This document shows, in pieces, positions 25,497 to 48,324 of a stretch of 64,000 nucleotides of DNA. The translations under genes and the position numbers were made by a program. Source of the stretch: Craterostigma plantagineum. Lineage: Eukaryota; Streptophyta; Magnoliopsida; Lamiales; Linderniaceae. Within the stretch, counting starts at the first letter, position 1, and every line of letters starts with the position of its first letter. Where the stretch lies: contig JAPQWV010000646.1 of assembly GCA_027422505.1 (NCBI GenBank), forward strand, positions 62,001 through 126,000, read 5' to 3'. Under the pieces are notes generated by a model. The model had not been told where the DNA came from and did not search any database. It was given only the letters and a program-made list of their open reading frames with translations.

Positions 25497-27114
25497 TCAG
25501 TTCGACGTCGAAACCCTAAGAAACGACCTTCTCCACCAAACGTGGAAGGCCTTACTAAGATCTGGGCAACTGTTGTTGTTAGAGAAGCAGCACCTGAACC
25601 AATCCATAAACAGTTGGTACTGCTCATCCAACGGAAGGGTGAGCAGCAACTGACCCATGGCCTCTTCCAGCGCCTTCATATCCATACCTTTCTTGCACCT
25701 CCGCAGCCACCCAAAATCAGACATCATCGGCCCGAACCACAGCCTAACGAGCTTCAGCCTCGTCTCCAACCTGCACTGCACTTTTCCCGTCCCCATAGCG
25801 ACGAAGACCGCCGCCGAGGTTCGACTCACTTCGTACCTCACCATCGGAGACGACTTGCCGTGCATTTCGACCATGGAATCCTGGTCGGCCCAGAGGTGTA
25901 CGAATCCTTCGGCCATTTGATGCTCCAATAAGACGTCGAGCACCCAATTCATGCTGTCCACCTCCTTCGATATGCTTTCTAACAAGGCTGGTGGTTTTCC
26001 TTTCTATTTGGACAAAAAGACGGGCCTTGATCAGCAGCGCCAGAGGCCTCTACGAGTAGGGCAGTGAGGGAATTCAGGCAAGACTTGCAGATGGTGAGCA
26101 GGTCGTCCTTGTTCAATTCCTTTTCGTAGGTGAGCAGAGGAGGCCTTTGACTAGGGTTTTCAGTTCGTTTCTGGCGTTGGCATCGCTGCATTTGGTGATG
26201 GAGCGAACGAGGTGTTTGGTCAGCGTACGCTGCTGCGAATCGACGGGATTGTAGCAGCAGTATAGCCTGTCCGAGATGTCTGAAGTCAGTGCGCTGTCCA
26301 CGTCGAGCTTGGGCAGTAATTCTTTTAGCTTTTCCTCCTCTTCTTCCGTCCATGGCACCGCTGCGATGTATTTCAAGCAAGAGGAGATGCCTCCGTCGAA
26401 CTTCAGACCATTCGATACCTTCAGATGGGAATATCAAACAGTTGAACGAACACACAAACAGAACTACGCAAAGCATGTAAGAAAGACACAACAGAGCTCA
26501 CAAAATTGAGCTGCCGAAACCAAAATGCAAGACAGAGAAAAAGGCACCTCGAGTATATCGATGGCACGAAAAACCCCAATCTTGGCAAGTCTCCTCTCAC
26601 GATCATCCTCCTCGAACATCATCTCCACCGTCTCTCGGAAAACGCCCAAATTATCCACCTCAGGCACTTCAATCCTGCATAAGCACCCACCTTTATTCCC
26701 ATCGATCAATTCAGCGAAAACCACACTGTTCGACCTCAAAATCTCCGAACCAGCCTCAAGAACCAGCGTCTGCCCATTCTTCCCCTTTAGATTCAACCTC
26801 ACATTTCGCTCTTCCTCCCCACTACCCGTACTTGGATCTGGTAGCGGAGATTCTGGGATTGACGTTTGCTTGGGAGTTGCGTTCCGCGGTATTTGCTGCT
26901 GCTGCTGGTGGTGGGATATGGGTGAGACCCGACCCGGGGAGAGGATTCTTCGGGCCAAAGGCGGGGCCTTTTGGGTAGGGCTCGAGGATATAATAACCTC
27001 GGTGGTCTTTCTCGAGCTGGGTACTGCGTCGATCTTCTTAGCGTGGTTCTCGGGGCTGAGCGGCGGAGTCGTGAAGGAACAACACCAGTGGCCGCGGCGG
27101 CGGGTTCTCTGCAT
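25497..27114 (-). CDS. BTB/POZ-domain protein of the At1g63850/At2g13690 type, left copy
   Basis: Plant BTB/POZ protein, probably a CUL3-ligase adaptor by family, though its target is unknown. Exon 1 (26548-27114) starts MQRTRRRGHWCCSF and holds a low-complexity Pro/Gln region, then the BTB part (VLEAGSEILRSNSVVFAELI and VFRETVEMMFEE). Exon 2 (25497-26418) carries the long C-terminal region (LKYIAAVPWTEEEEEKLKEL, ISDRLYCCYNPVDSQQRTLT, SPMVRYEVSRTSAAVFVAMG, CRLETRLKLVRLWFGPMMSD, LLLTLPLDEQYQLFMDWFRC). Two lesions against the right copy: 7 bases missing near 26130 and one base missing near 25998. Adding those 8 bases makes the coding length 1497, i.e. 498 residues, so the underlying gene looks intact. 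An ATG 30 bases upstream (27144) is an alternative start. Confidence 0.88.
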
Positions 27115-28389
27115 TGTTGACTGTAATGTAACCGCTACGAACAAAAAGCGATATTTTCTTGATGTGGGGTGTGATTTGCAAGATAATTAACCTGAATGTG
27201 ATTGAAACGGACGAGAATATGATGATGAGGTGAGGAGGAATAATAATTGATTGAGATAGTATTTATCACTTAATAATTGTATTGGATGTGTGATGTGGGG
27301 AGGAAAACAACAACAATGCACCAGTTAGTTGAGCTGGCATGAGAATCATCCACCTTTTTGTTTTAGTACTACTATTTACACTTGTTTTTGTTTTCAAGAC
27401 CAAAAAAGTTTTAGGGTCACAACATATGATAATATTATATTCAGCAAGTTGGGGGAATATCCAATCCTACCTATCTCTTGAGAAAGAAATCCAGCATGGG
27501 CATTACTGGGACACTTGCCAAATTATTAACTTTCCTACATCACCTCCTATGAAATCCAGCCTTGGAACTGTATCGATCTAATCTATTCCTTGGCGTATAT
27601 GTTCATATGCTTTGATTTATATAACATAAAAGAAGACATAAGGGGCCGACGGAGAACAAGCAAAGCAGCTATTACATTCACACAAAACAACCCAATGAAA
27701 GGTCTTACAATACAAATGCTTAGCATTACTTTCAACGCAAAAGGCCACTTAGTTGGTGACTGAACCAAGACTTTCCCAGATCCAAACCAAACCCTGTTGG
27801 CACCGTCCGAGAGTAAAGAAAAGGTGAATGTAGAGCTGTACTGTTACGTATCTTACACGCAATCATTCCCATACCAAAGAATCACAGCGTAACGACACAA
27901 ATAGACAACACTTCTTCAGTAATAAAAAATTGTAATGGTCCGAAGAATAGTCTTCTTTAATAAAATGTACAGGCAGAGTTCTCCGCGACGTACATCCCTG
28001 TAGCAAACTCAGTCATAGCAATGGCCTTCCAATATGGTTCCATCTCAATGCCATTTTGCCAAACGCTTTGTACATTTTACCGTCATCAATGAGAGGTGAT
28101 TGTATCCCCCCAGTGAAGCTGCTGAACCGCTCTCTTCTGACAGAAAAAAGAAAAAGAAAAAAAGACGCCAAATCCAAAATGAAGGCTCCTGAAAAGCCAT
28201 TCCTTCTGCTAGACCGAAACTGCTACAATATTAACAAACGAAACGGATTATCACAAGGAGTTTGTGAGATGCAACCGAATCCTTTGATTGTCTGTGATAT
28301 CAGATGGCGCTGGCTATTGGGAAAGTTAATCAATCATCTGAAAATCATGCATTGTGAGATTGCAATTTCAAAATCTCGTCCATCTCTAG
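27115..28389. other. Intergenic, BTB promoter and PI4K-beta 3' region
   Basis: Contains the BTB upstream region and the PI4K-beta 3' UTR. Conserved with 47061-48324 apart from small indels. No other gene is supported. Confidence 0.5.
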
Positions 28390-34305
<5,916 letters not shown>

Positions 34306-35209
34306 TTTGTGCTTCAAATTGACGGTGTGAGCATACCTAATAATGAAGAGCTGGATCGGTCAATTCAAAAACCCGCGATTTGTATGAGAAAAAAGGGGAA
34401 TCGAATTGAAGCTCATCAACGACGCCGTAGGAGGATTTGCAGGTGCTGATGGTGGTGGTGGTGCTAACGTGCGCGGAGGGTGTTGAGGGGTTTCTTTCCT
34501 TTTCCGTTTATTTTCTTTTTTTTTTTATAGCATATATATATTTTTGTTGAAGATTTCGGAGTGGCGTCCGTAGGATGGTGGGTGACGGCAAAGGTAATAA
34601 TGCAATTCTTTTCTCTTCTTTCTTTCTTCTTTTTAAGATTTAATTTGTTTATTAATATATTTTAAATTCTTGGTGTGTGAAAAGAAGAATACTCTCTAGA
34701 GGAATTTTCAAATTTACGAATTGGGAAGGAGAAGCCATTAGCCATGTGATCGTGTTGTTTGACAAAGTGAATGTTTGAATTTTAAATAATATTTTTTTCT
34801 TCTAGAAAATTAAAAATTAACAAATGGAGCATGGCCAGGCAAGTCATTTGAAACAATGCTACATTTTCTTTACTTCACGAATTTTCAATCATTAAATTAA
34901 CTATGGGGTGGATGGATTCAATCCATTCGAACTCGAAGTCATGGATTAGTGACATTGTTTTAATAACAACACTCAAATGTACGTAATCTCAAAAGATTAA
35001 GTACGGCATTAGTACATCCACCAAATCCTAACATTATTAGATTTCCATTCCCTTTGATAAAACAAGATGACCTTGTCATGTAATAAAGATATTATTTTGA
35101 CAAGAATGAAAACAATATAAATATCTTAAAGAACAATGCCCCTCTAACACCACCATATTATGACTTGTATTGTAACCTGAGAATAAGTCCCTCTGAGTCT
35201 CAATCCCAG
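34306..35209. other. PI4K-beta upstream region
   Basis: Contains the PI4K-beta 5' UTR and promoter with a GC-rich stretch at 34320-34490. Nothing else is recognised. Confidence 0.5.
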
Positions 35210-35395
35210 GCAGGCTGTTGAGATTTGAATACGAAGACAACAGCACAGCAATTGTTGAGCAGTGTTTAAATTTATCAACCAACATAAGGAAAGCCTTTCC
35301 AAGAGATTTGGAAACTTACCTTGTCAAAGAATCGATGCACAAACTAGCACAGCAGCTGTGTAATAACTCATTAACAGTTCTTCAATCCTCATCAG
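35210..35395 (+). CDS. Unassigned exon, left copy
   Basis: A 186-bp open exon bounded by CCCAG and /GTAGAA. It encodes RLLRFEYEDNSTAIVEQC, then LETYLVKESMHKLAQQL and NNSLTVLQSSS. I do not recognise the family. In the right arm the next exon candidate is a 30-base microexon (SERKSLPSYSF, 39964-39993, phases match). The left arm lacks most of that microexon (deletion near 35470). The left exon is open; the right copy is out of frame near its start. No promoter or start codon was found, so this may be a gene remnant or part of a gene whose other exons I could not see. Confidence 0.35.
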
Positions 35396-35957
35396 GTAGA
35401 AATTATGATGTTTTGAATCATAAGCAGGAAAACTGTCATGAGATAAGAGACCATGATTACTTTACCTTGCTTATCATCATAATAGTTTCTGTAAGAACGA
35501 ACGACGTGAAACAGTGTATTTGAGCAGCATTTCCTCATAATTTCTATGTCAGATTCGATAATTTACCTTCAAACAGTAAACCCTCACACTTACCTTCAAC
35601 GCACAAGCCGTTACATAAGAGGAAATGTTGCTGCTTGTGATACATCTTGTTTATTTTTATCCGTGAAATCTATCTGTATATCCAAGTCATGACCAGATTG
35701 AATTAGATGTTAGAACAAAAAGCATGGGACGTGTTGAAAGACCAATATAGTAAGAAGAAATATATTATGGATTGCTAAAACATACTTGTGTTCAGCATCA
35801 CTCAAAGCATGTACCATCCATTTCTCGCCTTTCGAGAATATAACTTTCAAGAGCGTTGGCGGTAATGAATGAATAAATATTCGCAATATATATCGTACGT
35901 TACCGCTCAGATGCCGCGTCCGACAAGAATATTCGAGTCCATCCTCTCAAAATCGAG

Positions 35958-35989
35958 CACGTGTCGCCTTTTATATCCTCCTACACGTG
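35958..35989 (-). promoter_or_regulatory. TATA box between two G-boxes, left copy
   Basis: On the minus strand a CACGTG (35984-35989), a TATAAAAGG box and a second CACGTG (35958-35963) lie within 32 bases. G-box/ABRE cores beside a TATA box suggest a stress- or ABA-responsive promoter facing lower coordinates. Its gene was not identified. Confidence 0.45.
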
Positions 35990-36645
35990 TCATAAACAAT
36001 ATAGTTTGATGAGATTGATCCCGGAAAGTTCCATAAATCGAAGGTTTATAAGACAATACAATAAACAATTATGACTATTTCAGGAACGCCACATAATAAC
36101 GCTATAAAAGACATTGCCTTTTCTTCTCATTTTCAATCAGATTGTAAACAGGCAGTTATTTTGTTGGATAAATTGTTTGTCCACTGGCGAGAAAACATCA
36201 AGGAGGGGAAGGAACTCGAAGGGTTGTAATAACTTTTTTGAGATTTTCTGGTCATATCAATGCCTGCTACACTAGTATAGCGTAAAGTTGAAGTATCCTA
36301 AAGTTTCTGCTAATACGATTAAGATTAAGCCCAAAAAAGGCGCCAATCTTGATTGTTTGAAACAAAGGGGGCACGTCGGGGCACTAGCTAAGCTAATCTA
36401 CATATATGGAATTAACGTTTTTAAGATATGGAGCTCGCTGCTGTAGATTGAGATTCGAATACGAACAAGCAACTAAAAAACAAAACGAAAAGGATTTAAA
36501 AGACTACTGCCGAGGTTTTGATTTTCTCACATTAGCCTAGTCATCAAGATCAGTTAACTCAAAGCATTCATGATACCGCAGGTTAAAAGGAATATATGAC
36601 AAAGACAAAGCAATGTAGATAAGTTAATACGCAACATAGTCGTCT

Positions 36646-37454
36646 TCAAGGGCTGACCTTCTGGTACTTCTTGACATAAGCCTGCAATGTGAGGACAACA
36701 TGAAACAGAATGTTCACAAAATCCAATGAGGAATGTATCACCACGATCAAGTCTAGAGTAACATCAAGAATACACAATTGTAGAGAAATTTATACTAGCA
36801 TCGGAATGTGGTGCAGGTAAGTGAAAGGAAATCAACACTAACCTGTATAAGTTTGGAAATCTTCGCCTCTGAAGATGTAAGGTATGCTTTAATAGCTTGA
36901 TCATTCTCAGGAATTCCAGAGGTTCCACAACTATTGATAATCTTACTCATAGATTTTTTAATAATCATTTTATGTACGAGTCTTTTATCTTACCATTGAC
37001 AAAGTACGGCTTGAGTTTCTCCTTAAAGTTCTCCAACAGCGAAAACTTAAAAGACCTCAATGATTTTTCACTACTCACGGGCATACTGTGGTCTCCTCGA
37101 TCCACAGAATTGGATCTTATTAGGTTGTCTTTCTTCACGACAACTTCCTGACTTTGCCCATCTCTCGCTCCATAGATAGGGTTTGAATCGAAGCTTGCAC
37201 CACTGCATTAGTACAAATTTCGATCAGCGTATAACCAATGCCATGAGTAAACATACGAGCTATTCTAACAATCAAACAACTCGAAGATGTCTAATCTAAT
37301 TTGGGTCGATAAGATTCTTTCCACCTGCATGGATTCATTGGTTTAACTTCACTCATGATGGACATGGGCCTTTGTTCTTGCCTCCATCCATCTAGGCCAG
37401 GGGACATTGCAAAGCAAGGCAAGTCATTCATGTCGATTCTTTCCATTCTTGCAA
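36646..37454 (-). pseudogene. 3' end of a gene with an SRI-like C-terminal domain, left copy, 5'-truncated
   Basis: Three exons: 37325-37454, 36843-37202, 36646-36681. Encoded pieces include MERIDMNDLPCFAMSPGLDG, RSNSVDRGDHSMPVS, KFSLLENFKEKLKPYFVNGK, then a helical C-terminus KISKLIQAYVKKYQ. The LKPY...KMIIKKSMSKII...LTSSEAKISKLIQ pattern resembles Set2-Rpb1-interacting (SRI)-like modules at the end of plant CCCH zinc-finger proteins and Set2 enzymes; this is an inference from pattern. There are no upstream exons: the next thing is an intron holding the retroelement end and then the palindrome spacer. A base is missing near 36985 relative to the right copy, shifting frame. Confidence 0.5.
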
Positions 37455-37603
37455 CTGTAAGAGAAAAATTCTGTCCCTGTCTCAAGGATAACTAGTAAAA
37501 TAAATTTAATTTAAAAAGTGCAAAAAATGAGGGATCTTAAATCAAATCACACCAAAGAAGCAATTGGTAATGAAAATACAGTTAGGCTCTACCTGAAGCT
37601 TAT

Positions 37604-37854
37604 GTGGTCTGTGGGAACTAAAATATACAAAATTAAGTATGATATAATCCCTTAAAGCTTTCATTTGAATTGGTCATTTAACATGGTATCAGAGCTTGGG
37701 CCAAGAGGTCATGGTAACAAAGCCTCACGACCACCCATTAAAAGAAAATTCCACTGGCCCAAGCTCTGATACCATGTTAAATGACCAATTCAAATGAAAG
37801 CTTTAAGGAGAGTATACATACTTAATTTTGTATATTTTAGTTCCCACAGACCAC
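37604..37854. mobile_element. Inverted LTR-end/PBS remnant at the palindrome centre
   Basis: At 37684-37695 TGGTATCAGAGC, the usual primer-binding site for initiator tRNA-Met in plant LTR retroelements, directly follows a ...TTTAACA end typical of an LTR terminus. The same block occurs inverted at 37763-37774 followed by TGTTAAATGACC. Between them is the 51-base spacer 37704-37754. The outer limits (TGTGGTC at 37604 and its mirror) are a guess based on TG...CA ends. No gag/pol coding is present. Confidence 0.55.
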
Positions 37855-38002
37855 ATAAGCTTCAGGTAGAGCCTAACTGTATTTTCATTACCAATTGCTT
37901 CTTTGGTGTGATATGATTTAAGATCCCTCATTTTTTTCACTTTTTAAATTAAATTTACTAGTTATCCTTGAGACAGGGACAGAATTGAATTTTCTCTTAC
38001 AG

Positions 38003-38835
38003 TTGCAAGAATGGAAAGAATCGACATGAATGACTTGCCTTGCTTTGCAATGTCCCCTGGCCTAGATGGATGGAGGCAAGAACAAAGGCCCATGTCCATC
38101 ACGAGTGAAGTTAAACCAATGAATCCATGCAGGTGGAAAGAATCTTATCGACCCAAATTAGATTAGACATCTTCGAGTTGTTGATTGTTAGAATAGCTCG
38201 TATGTTTACTCATGGCATTGGTTATACGCTGATCGAAATTTGTACTAATGCAGTGGTGCAAGCTTCGATTCAAACCCTATCTATGGAGCGAGAGATGGGC
38301 AAAGTCAGGAAGTTGTCGTGAAGAAAGACAACCTAATAAGATCCAATTCTGTGGATCGAGGAGACCACAGTATGCCTGTGAGTAGTGAAAAATCATTGAG
38401 GTTTTTAAGTTTTCGCTGTTGGAGAACTTTAAGGAGAAACTCAAGCCGTACTTTGTCAATGGTAAGATAAACAGACTCGTACATAAAATGATTATTAAAA
38501 AATCTATGAGTAAGATTATCAATAGTTGTGGAACCTCTGGAATTCCTGAGAATGATCAAGCTATTAAAGCATACCTTACATCTTCAGAGGCGAAGATTTC
38601 CAAACTTATACAGGTTAGTGTTGATTTCCTTTGTTTCACTTGCCTGCACCACATTCCAATGCTAGTATAAATTTCACTACAATTGTGTATTTCTTGATGT
38701 TACTCTAGACTTGATCGTGGTGATACATTCCTCATTGGATTTTGTGAACATTCCGTTCATGTTGTCCTCACATTGCAGGCTTATGTCAAGAAGTACCAGA
38801 GGTCAGCCCTTGAAGACGACTATGTTGCGTATTAA
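38003..38835 (+). pseudogene. 3' end of the SRI-like-domain gene, right copy, 5'-truncated
   Basis: Exons 38003-38132, 38254-38613 and 38779-38835, mirror of the left copy. Here the last exon reads AYVKKYQRSALEDDYVAY then TAA, 9 codons longer than the left copy, because of a one-base difference after KKYQ. The segment KINRLVHKMIIKKSM is in frame here and shifted on the left, whereas a base missing at about 38401 (SLRSFKF region) shifts this copy. Taking the intact version at each place gives one continuous frame. No 5' exons lie between it and the palindrome centre. Confidence 0.5.
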
Positions 38836-39463
38836 ATATCTACATTGCTTTGTCTTTGTCATATATTCCTTTTAACCTGCGGTATCATGAATGCTTTGAG
38901 TTAACTGATCTTGATGACTAGGCAATGTGAGAAAATCAAAACCTCGGCAGTAGTCTTTTAAATCTTTTCGTTTTGTTTTTTAGTTGCTTGTTCGTATTCG
39001 AATCTCAATCTACAGCAGCGAGCTCCATATCTTAAAAACGTTAATTCCATATATGTAGATTAGCTTAGCTAGTGCCCCGACGTGCCCCCTTTGTTTCAAA
39101 CAATCAAGATTGGCGCCTTTTTGGGCTTAATCTTAATCGTATTAGTAGAAACTTTAGGATACTTCAACTTTACGCTATCCTAGTGTAGCAGGCATTGATA
39201 TGACCAGAAAATCTCAAAAAAGTTATTACAACCCTTCGAGTTCTTCCCCTCCTTGATGTTTTCTCGCAGTGGACAAACAATTTATCCAACAAAATAACTG
39301 CCTGTTTACAATCTGATTGAAAATGAGAAGAAAAGGCAATGTCTTTTATAGCGTTATTATGTGGGCGTTCCTGAAATAGTCATAATGTTTATTGTTATTG
39401 TCTTATAAACCTTCGATTATGGAACTTTCCGGGATCAATCTCATCAAACTATATTGTTTATGA

Positions 39464-39495
39464 CACGTGTAGGAGGATATAAAAGGCGACACGTG
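39464..39495 (+). promoter_or_regulatory. TATA box between two G-boxes, right copy
   Basis: CACGTG at 39464-39469, TATAAAA at 39478-39484, CACGTG at 39490-39495. All three motifs are identical to those of the left copy. The downstream sequence that reads KVIFSKGEKWMVHALSDAEH on the left is shifted by small indels here. Confidence 0.45.
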
Positions 39496-39963
39496 CTCGA
39501 TTTTGAGAGGATGGACTCGAATATTCTTGTCGGACGCGGCATCTGAGCGGTAACGTACGATATATATTGCGAATATTCTATTCATTCATTACCGCCAACG
39601 CTCTGAAAGTTATATTCTCGAAAGGCGAGAAATGGATGGTACATGCTTTGAGTGATGCTGAACACAAGTATGTTTTAGCAATCCATAATATATTTCTTCT
39701 TACTATATTGGTCTTTCAACACGTCCCATGCTTTTTGTTCTAACATCTAATTCAATCTGGTCATGACGACTGGATATACAGATAGATTTCACGGATAAAA
39801 ATAACAAGATGTATCACAAGCAGCAACATTTTCCTCTTATGTAACGGCTTGTGCGTTGAAGGTAAGTGTGAGGGTTTACTGTTTGAAGGTAAATTATCGA
39901 ATCTGACATGAAATTATGAGGAAATGCTGCTCAAATACACTGTTTCACGTCGTTCGTTCTTAC

Positions 39964-40273
39964 AGAAACTATATGATGGCAGCGATTTCCTTTCTGAGAG
40001 AACACGAAGCAAGGTAAAGTAATCATGGTCTCTTATCTCATGACAGTTTTCCTGCTTATGATTCAAAACTTCATAAATTCTACCTGATGAGGATTGAAGA
40101 ACTGTTAATGAGTTATTACACAGCTGCTGTGCTAGTTTGTGCATCGATTCTTTGACAAGGTAAGTTTCCAAATCTCTGGAAGAAAGGCTTTCCTTATGTT
40201 GGTTGATAAATTTTAAACTGCTCAACAATTGCTGTGCTGTTGTTGTCTTTGTATTCAAAACTCAACAGCCTGC
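39964..40273 (-). pseudogene. Unassigned exon pair, right copy
   Basis: Exon 40084-40273 and a 30-base exon 39964-39993, which would splice in phase (…SSS-ERKSLPSYSF). The exon start differs from the left copy by several small indels and reads into a stop after about 26 codons, so the copy is not intact as written. An alternative acceptor (TTTCTTCCAG) created by one of those indels would bypass the broken part. Function unknown. Confidence 0.3.
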
Positions 40274-41135
40274 CTGGGATTGAGACTCAGAGAGACTTAT
40301 TCTCAGGTTACAATACAAGTCAATAATATGGTGGTGTTGTGTTAGAGGGCATTATTCTTTAAGATATTTATATTGTTTTCATTCTTGTCAAAATAATATC
40401 TTTATTACATGACAAGGTCATCTTGTTTTATCAAAGGGAATGGAAATCTAATAATGTTAGGATTTGGTGGATGTACTAATGCCTACTTAATCTTTTGAGA
40501 ATACGTACATTTGAGTGTTGTTATAAAAACAATGTCATTAATGATTGAAAATTCGTAAGTAAAGAAAAAATGTAGCATTATTTCAAATGACTTGCCTGGC
40601 CATGCTCCATTTGTTAATTTTTAATTTTCTAGAAGAAAAAATATTATTTAAAATTCAAACATTCACTTGTCAACAGCACAACACGATCACATGGCTAATG
40701 GCTTCTCCTTCCCAATTCGTAAATTTGAAAATTCCTCTAGAGAGGATTCTTCTTTTCACACACCAAGAATTTAAAATATAATAATAAACAAATTAAATCT
40801 TAAAAAGAAAGAAAGAAAAGAGAAAAGAATTGCATTAGCAATACCTTTGCCGTCACCCACCATCCTACGGACGCCACTCCGAAATCTTCAACAAAAATAT
40901 ATATATATGCTATAAAAAAAAGAAAGAAAATAAACGGAAAAGGAAAGAAACCCCTCAACACCCTCCGCGCACGTTAGCACCACCACCACCATCAGCACCT
41001 GCAAATCCTCCTACGGCGTCGTTGATGAGCTTCAATTCGATTCCCCTTTTTTCTCATACAAATCGCGGGTTTTTGAATTGACCGATCCAGCTCTTCATTA
41101 TTAGGTATGCTCACACCGTCAATTTGAAGCACAAA

Positions 41136-47060
<5,925 letters not shown>

Positions 47061-48324
47061 CTAGAGATGGACGAGATTGAAATTGCAATCTCACAATGCA
47101 TGATTTTCAGATGATTGAATAACTTCCCAATAGCCAGCCCCATCTGATATCACAGACAATCAAAGGATTCAGTTGCATCTCACAAACTCCTTGTGATAAT
47201 CCGTTTCGTTTGTTAATATTGTAGCAGTTTCGGTCTAACAGAAGGAATGGCTTTTCAGGAGCCTTCATTTTGGATTTGGCGTCTTTTTGTTCTTTTTCTT
47301 TTCTGTCAGAAGAGAGCGGTTTAGCAGCTTCACTGGGGGGATACAATCACTTCTCATTGATGACGGTAAAATGTACAAAGCGTTTGCAAAATGGCATTGA
47401 GATGGATGAGTTTGCTACAGGGATGTACGTCGCGGAGAACTCTACCTGTACATTCTTATTAAAGAAGACTGTTCTTCGGACCATTACGATTTTTTATTAC
47501 TGAATGAGTGTTGTCTATTTGTGTTTTACGCTGTGATTCTTTGGTATGGGAATATGATTGTGTGTAAGAGTACAGCTCTACATTCTCCTTTTTCTTTACT
47601 CTGCCAACAGGGTTTGGTTTGGATCGGGAAAGTCTTGGTTCAGTCACCAACTAAGTGGCCTTTTGCATATATACTGTCTGTCGTAGTAAAATAATGCTAA
47701 GCATTTGTATTGTAAGACCTTTCATTGGTTTGTTTGGTGTTAATGTAGTAGCTGCTTTGCTTGTCCTCCGTCGGCCCCTTATGTCTTCTTTAGCATGTTT
47801 CAAAGCATATGAACATATACGCCAAGGAATATATTAGATCGATACAGTTCCATTCCAAGGCTGGATTTCGTAGGAGGTAATGTAGGAAAGTTGATAATTT
47901 GGCAAGTGTCCCAGTATGCTCATGCTGGATTTCTTTCTCAAGTGATAGGTTGGATTGGATATTCCCCCAACTTTCTGAATATAACTATGATCGTATGTTG
48001 TGACCCTATAACTTTTTTGGTCTTGAAAACAAAACAAATGTAAATAGTTAAAAGTAAAACAAAAAGGTGGATGATTTCATGCCAGCTCAGCTAAATGGGG
48101 CATTGTTGTTGTTTTCCTCCCCATAGCACATCCAATCCAACACAATTATTAAGTGATAAACCGTACTAATATACTATCTCAATCAATTATTATTCCTCCT
48201 CGTCCTCACCTCTGTCTGACCTCGTCATATTCTCGTCCGTTTAAATCAGGTTCAGGTTAATTATCTTGCAAATCACACCCCACATCAAGAAAATATCGCT
48301 TTTGCGGTTACATTACAGTCAACA
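47061..48324. other. Intergenic, PI4K-beta 3' and BTB 5' region, right arm
   Basis: Mirror of 27115-28389 with small indels, for example extra bases near 47668-47685. Nothing new is recognised. Confidence 0.5.

Larger units (their letters stand above)
38836..41135. other. Intergenic with unassigned exons, right arm
   Basis: Mirror of 34306-36645. Holds the G-box/TATA cluster, the unassigned exons and the PI4K-beta upstream region. Confidence 0.5.

Noticed and set aside
27339..27581. 80-codon ORF between the BTB gene and PI4K-beta
   Set aside because: Hydrophobic low-complexity start, no conservation of frame in the right-arm mirror; likely chance.
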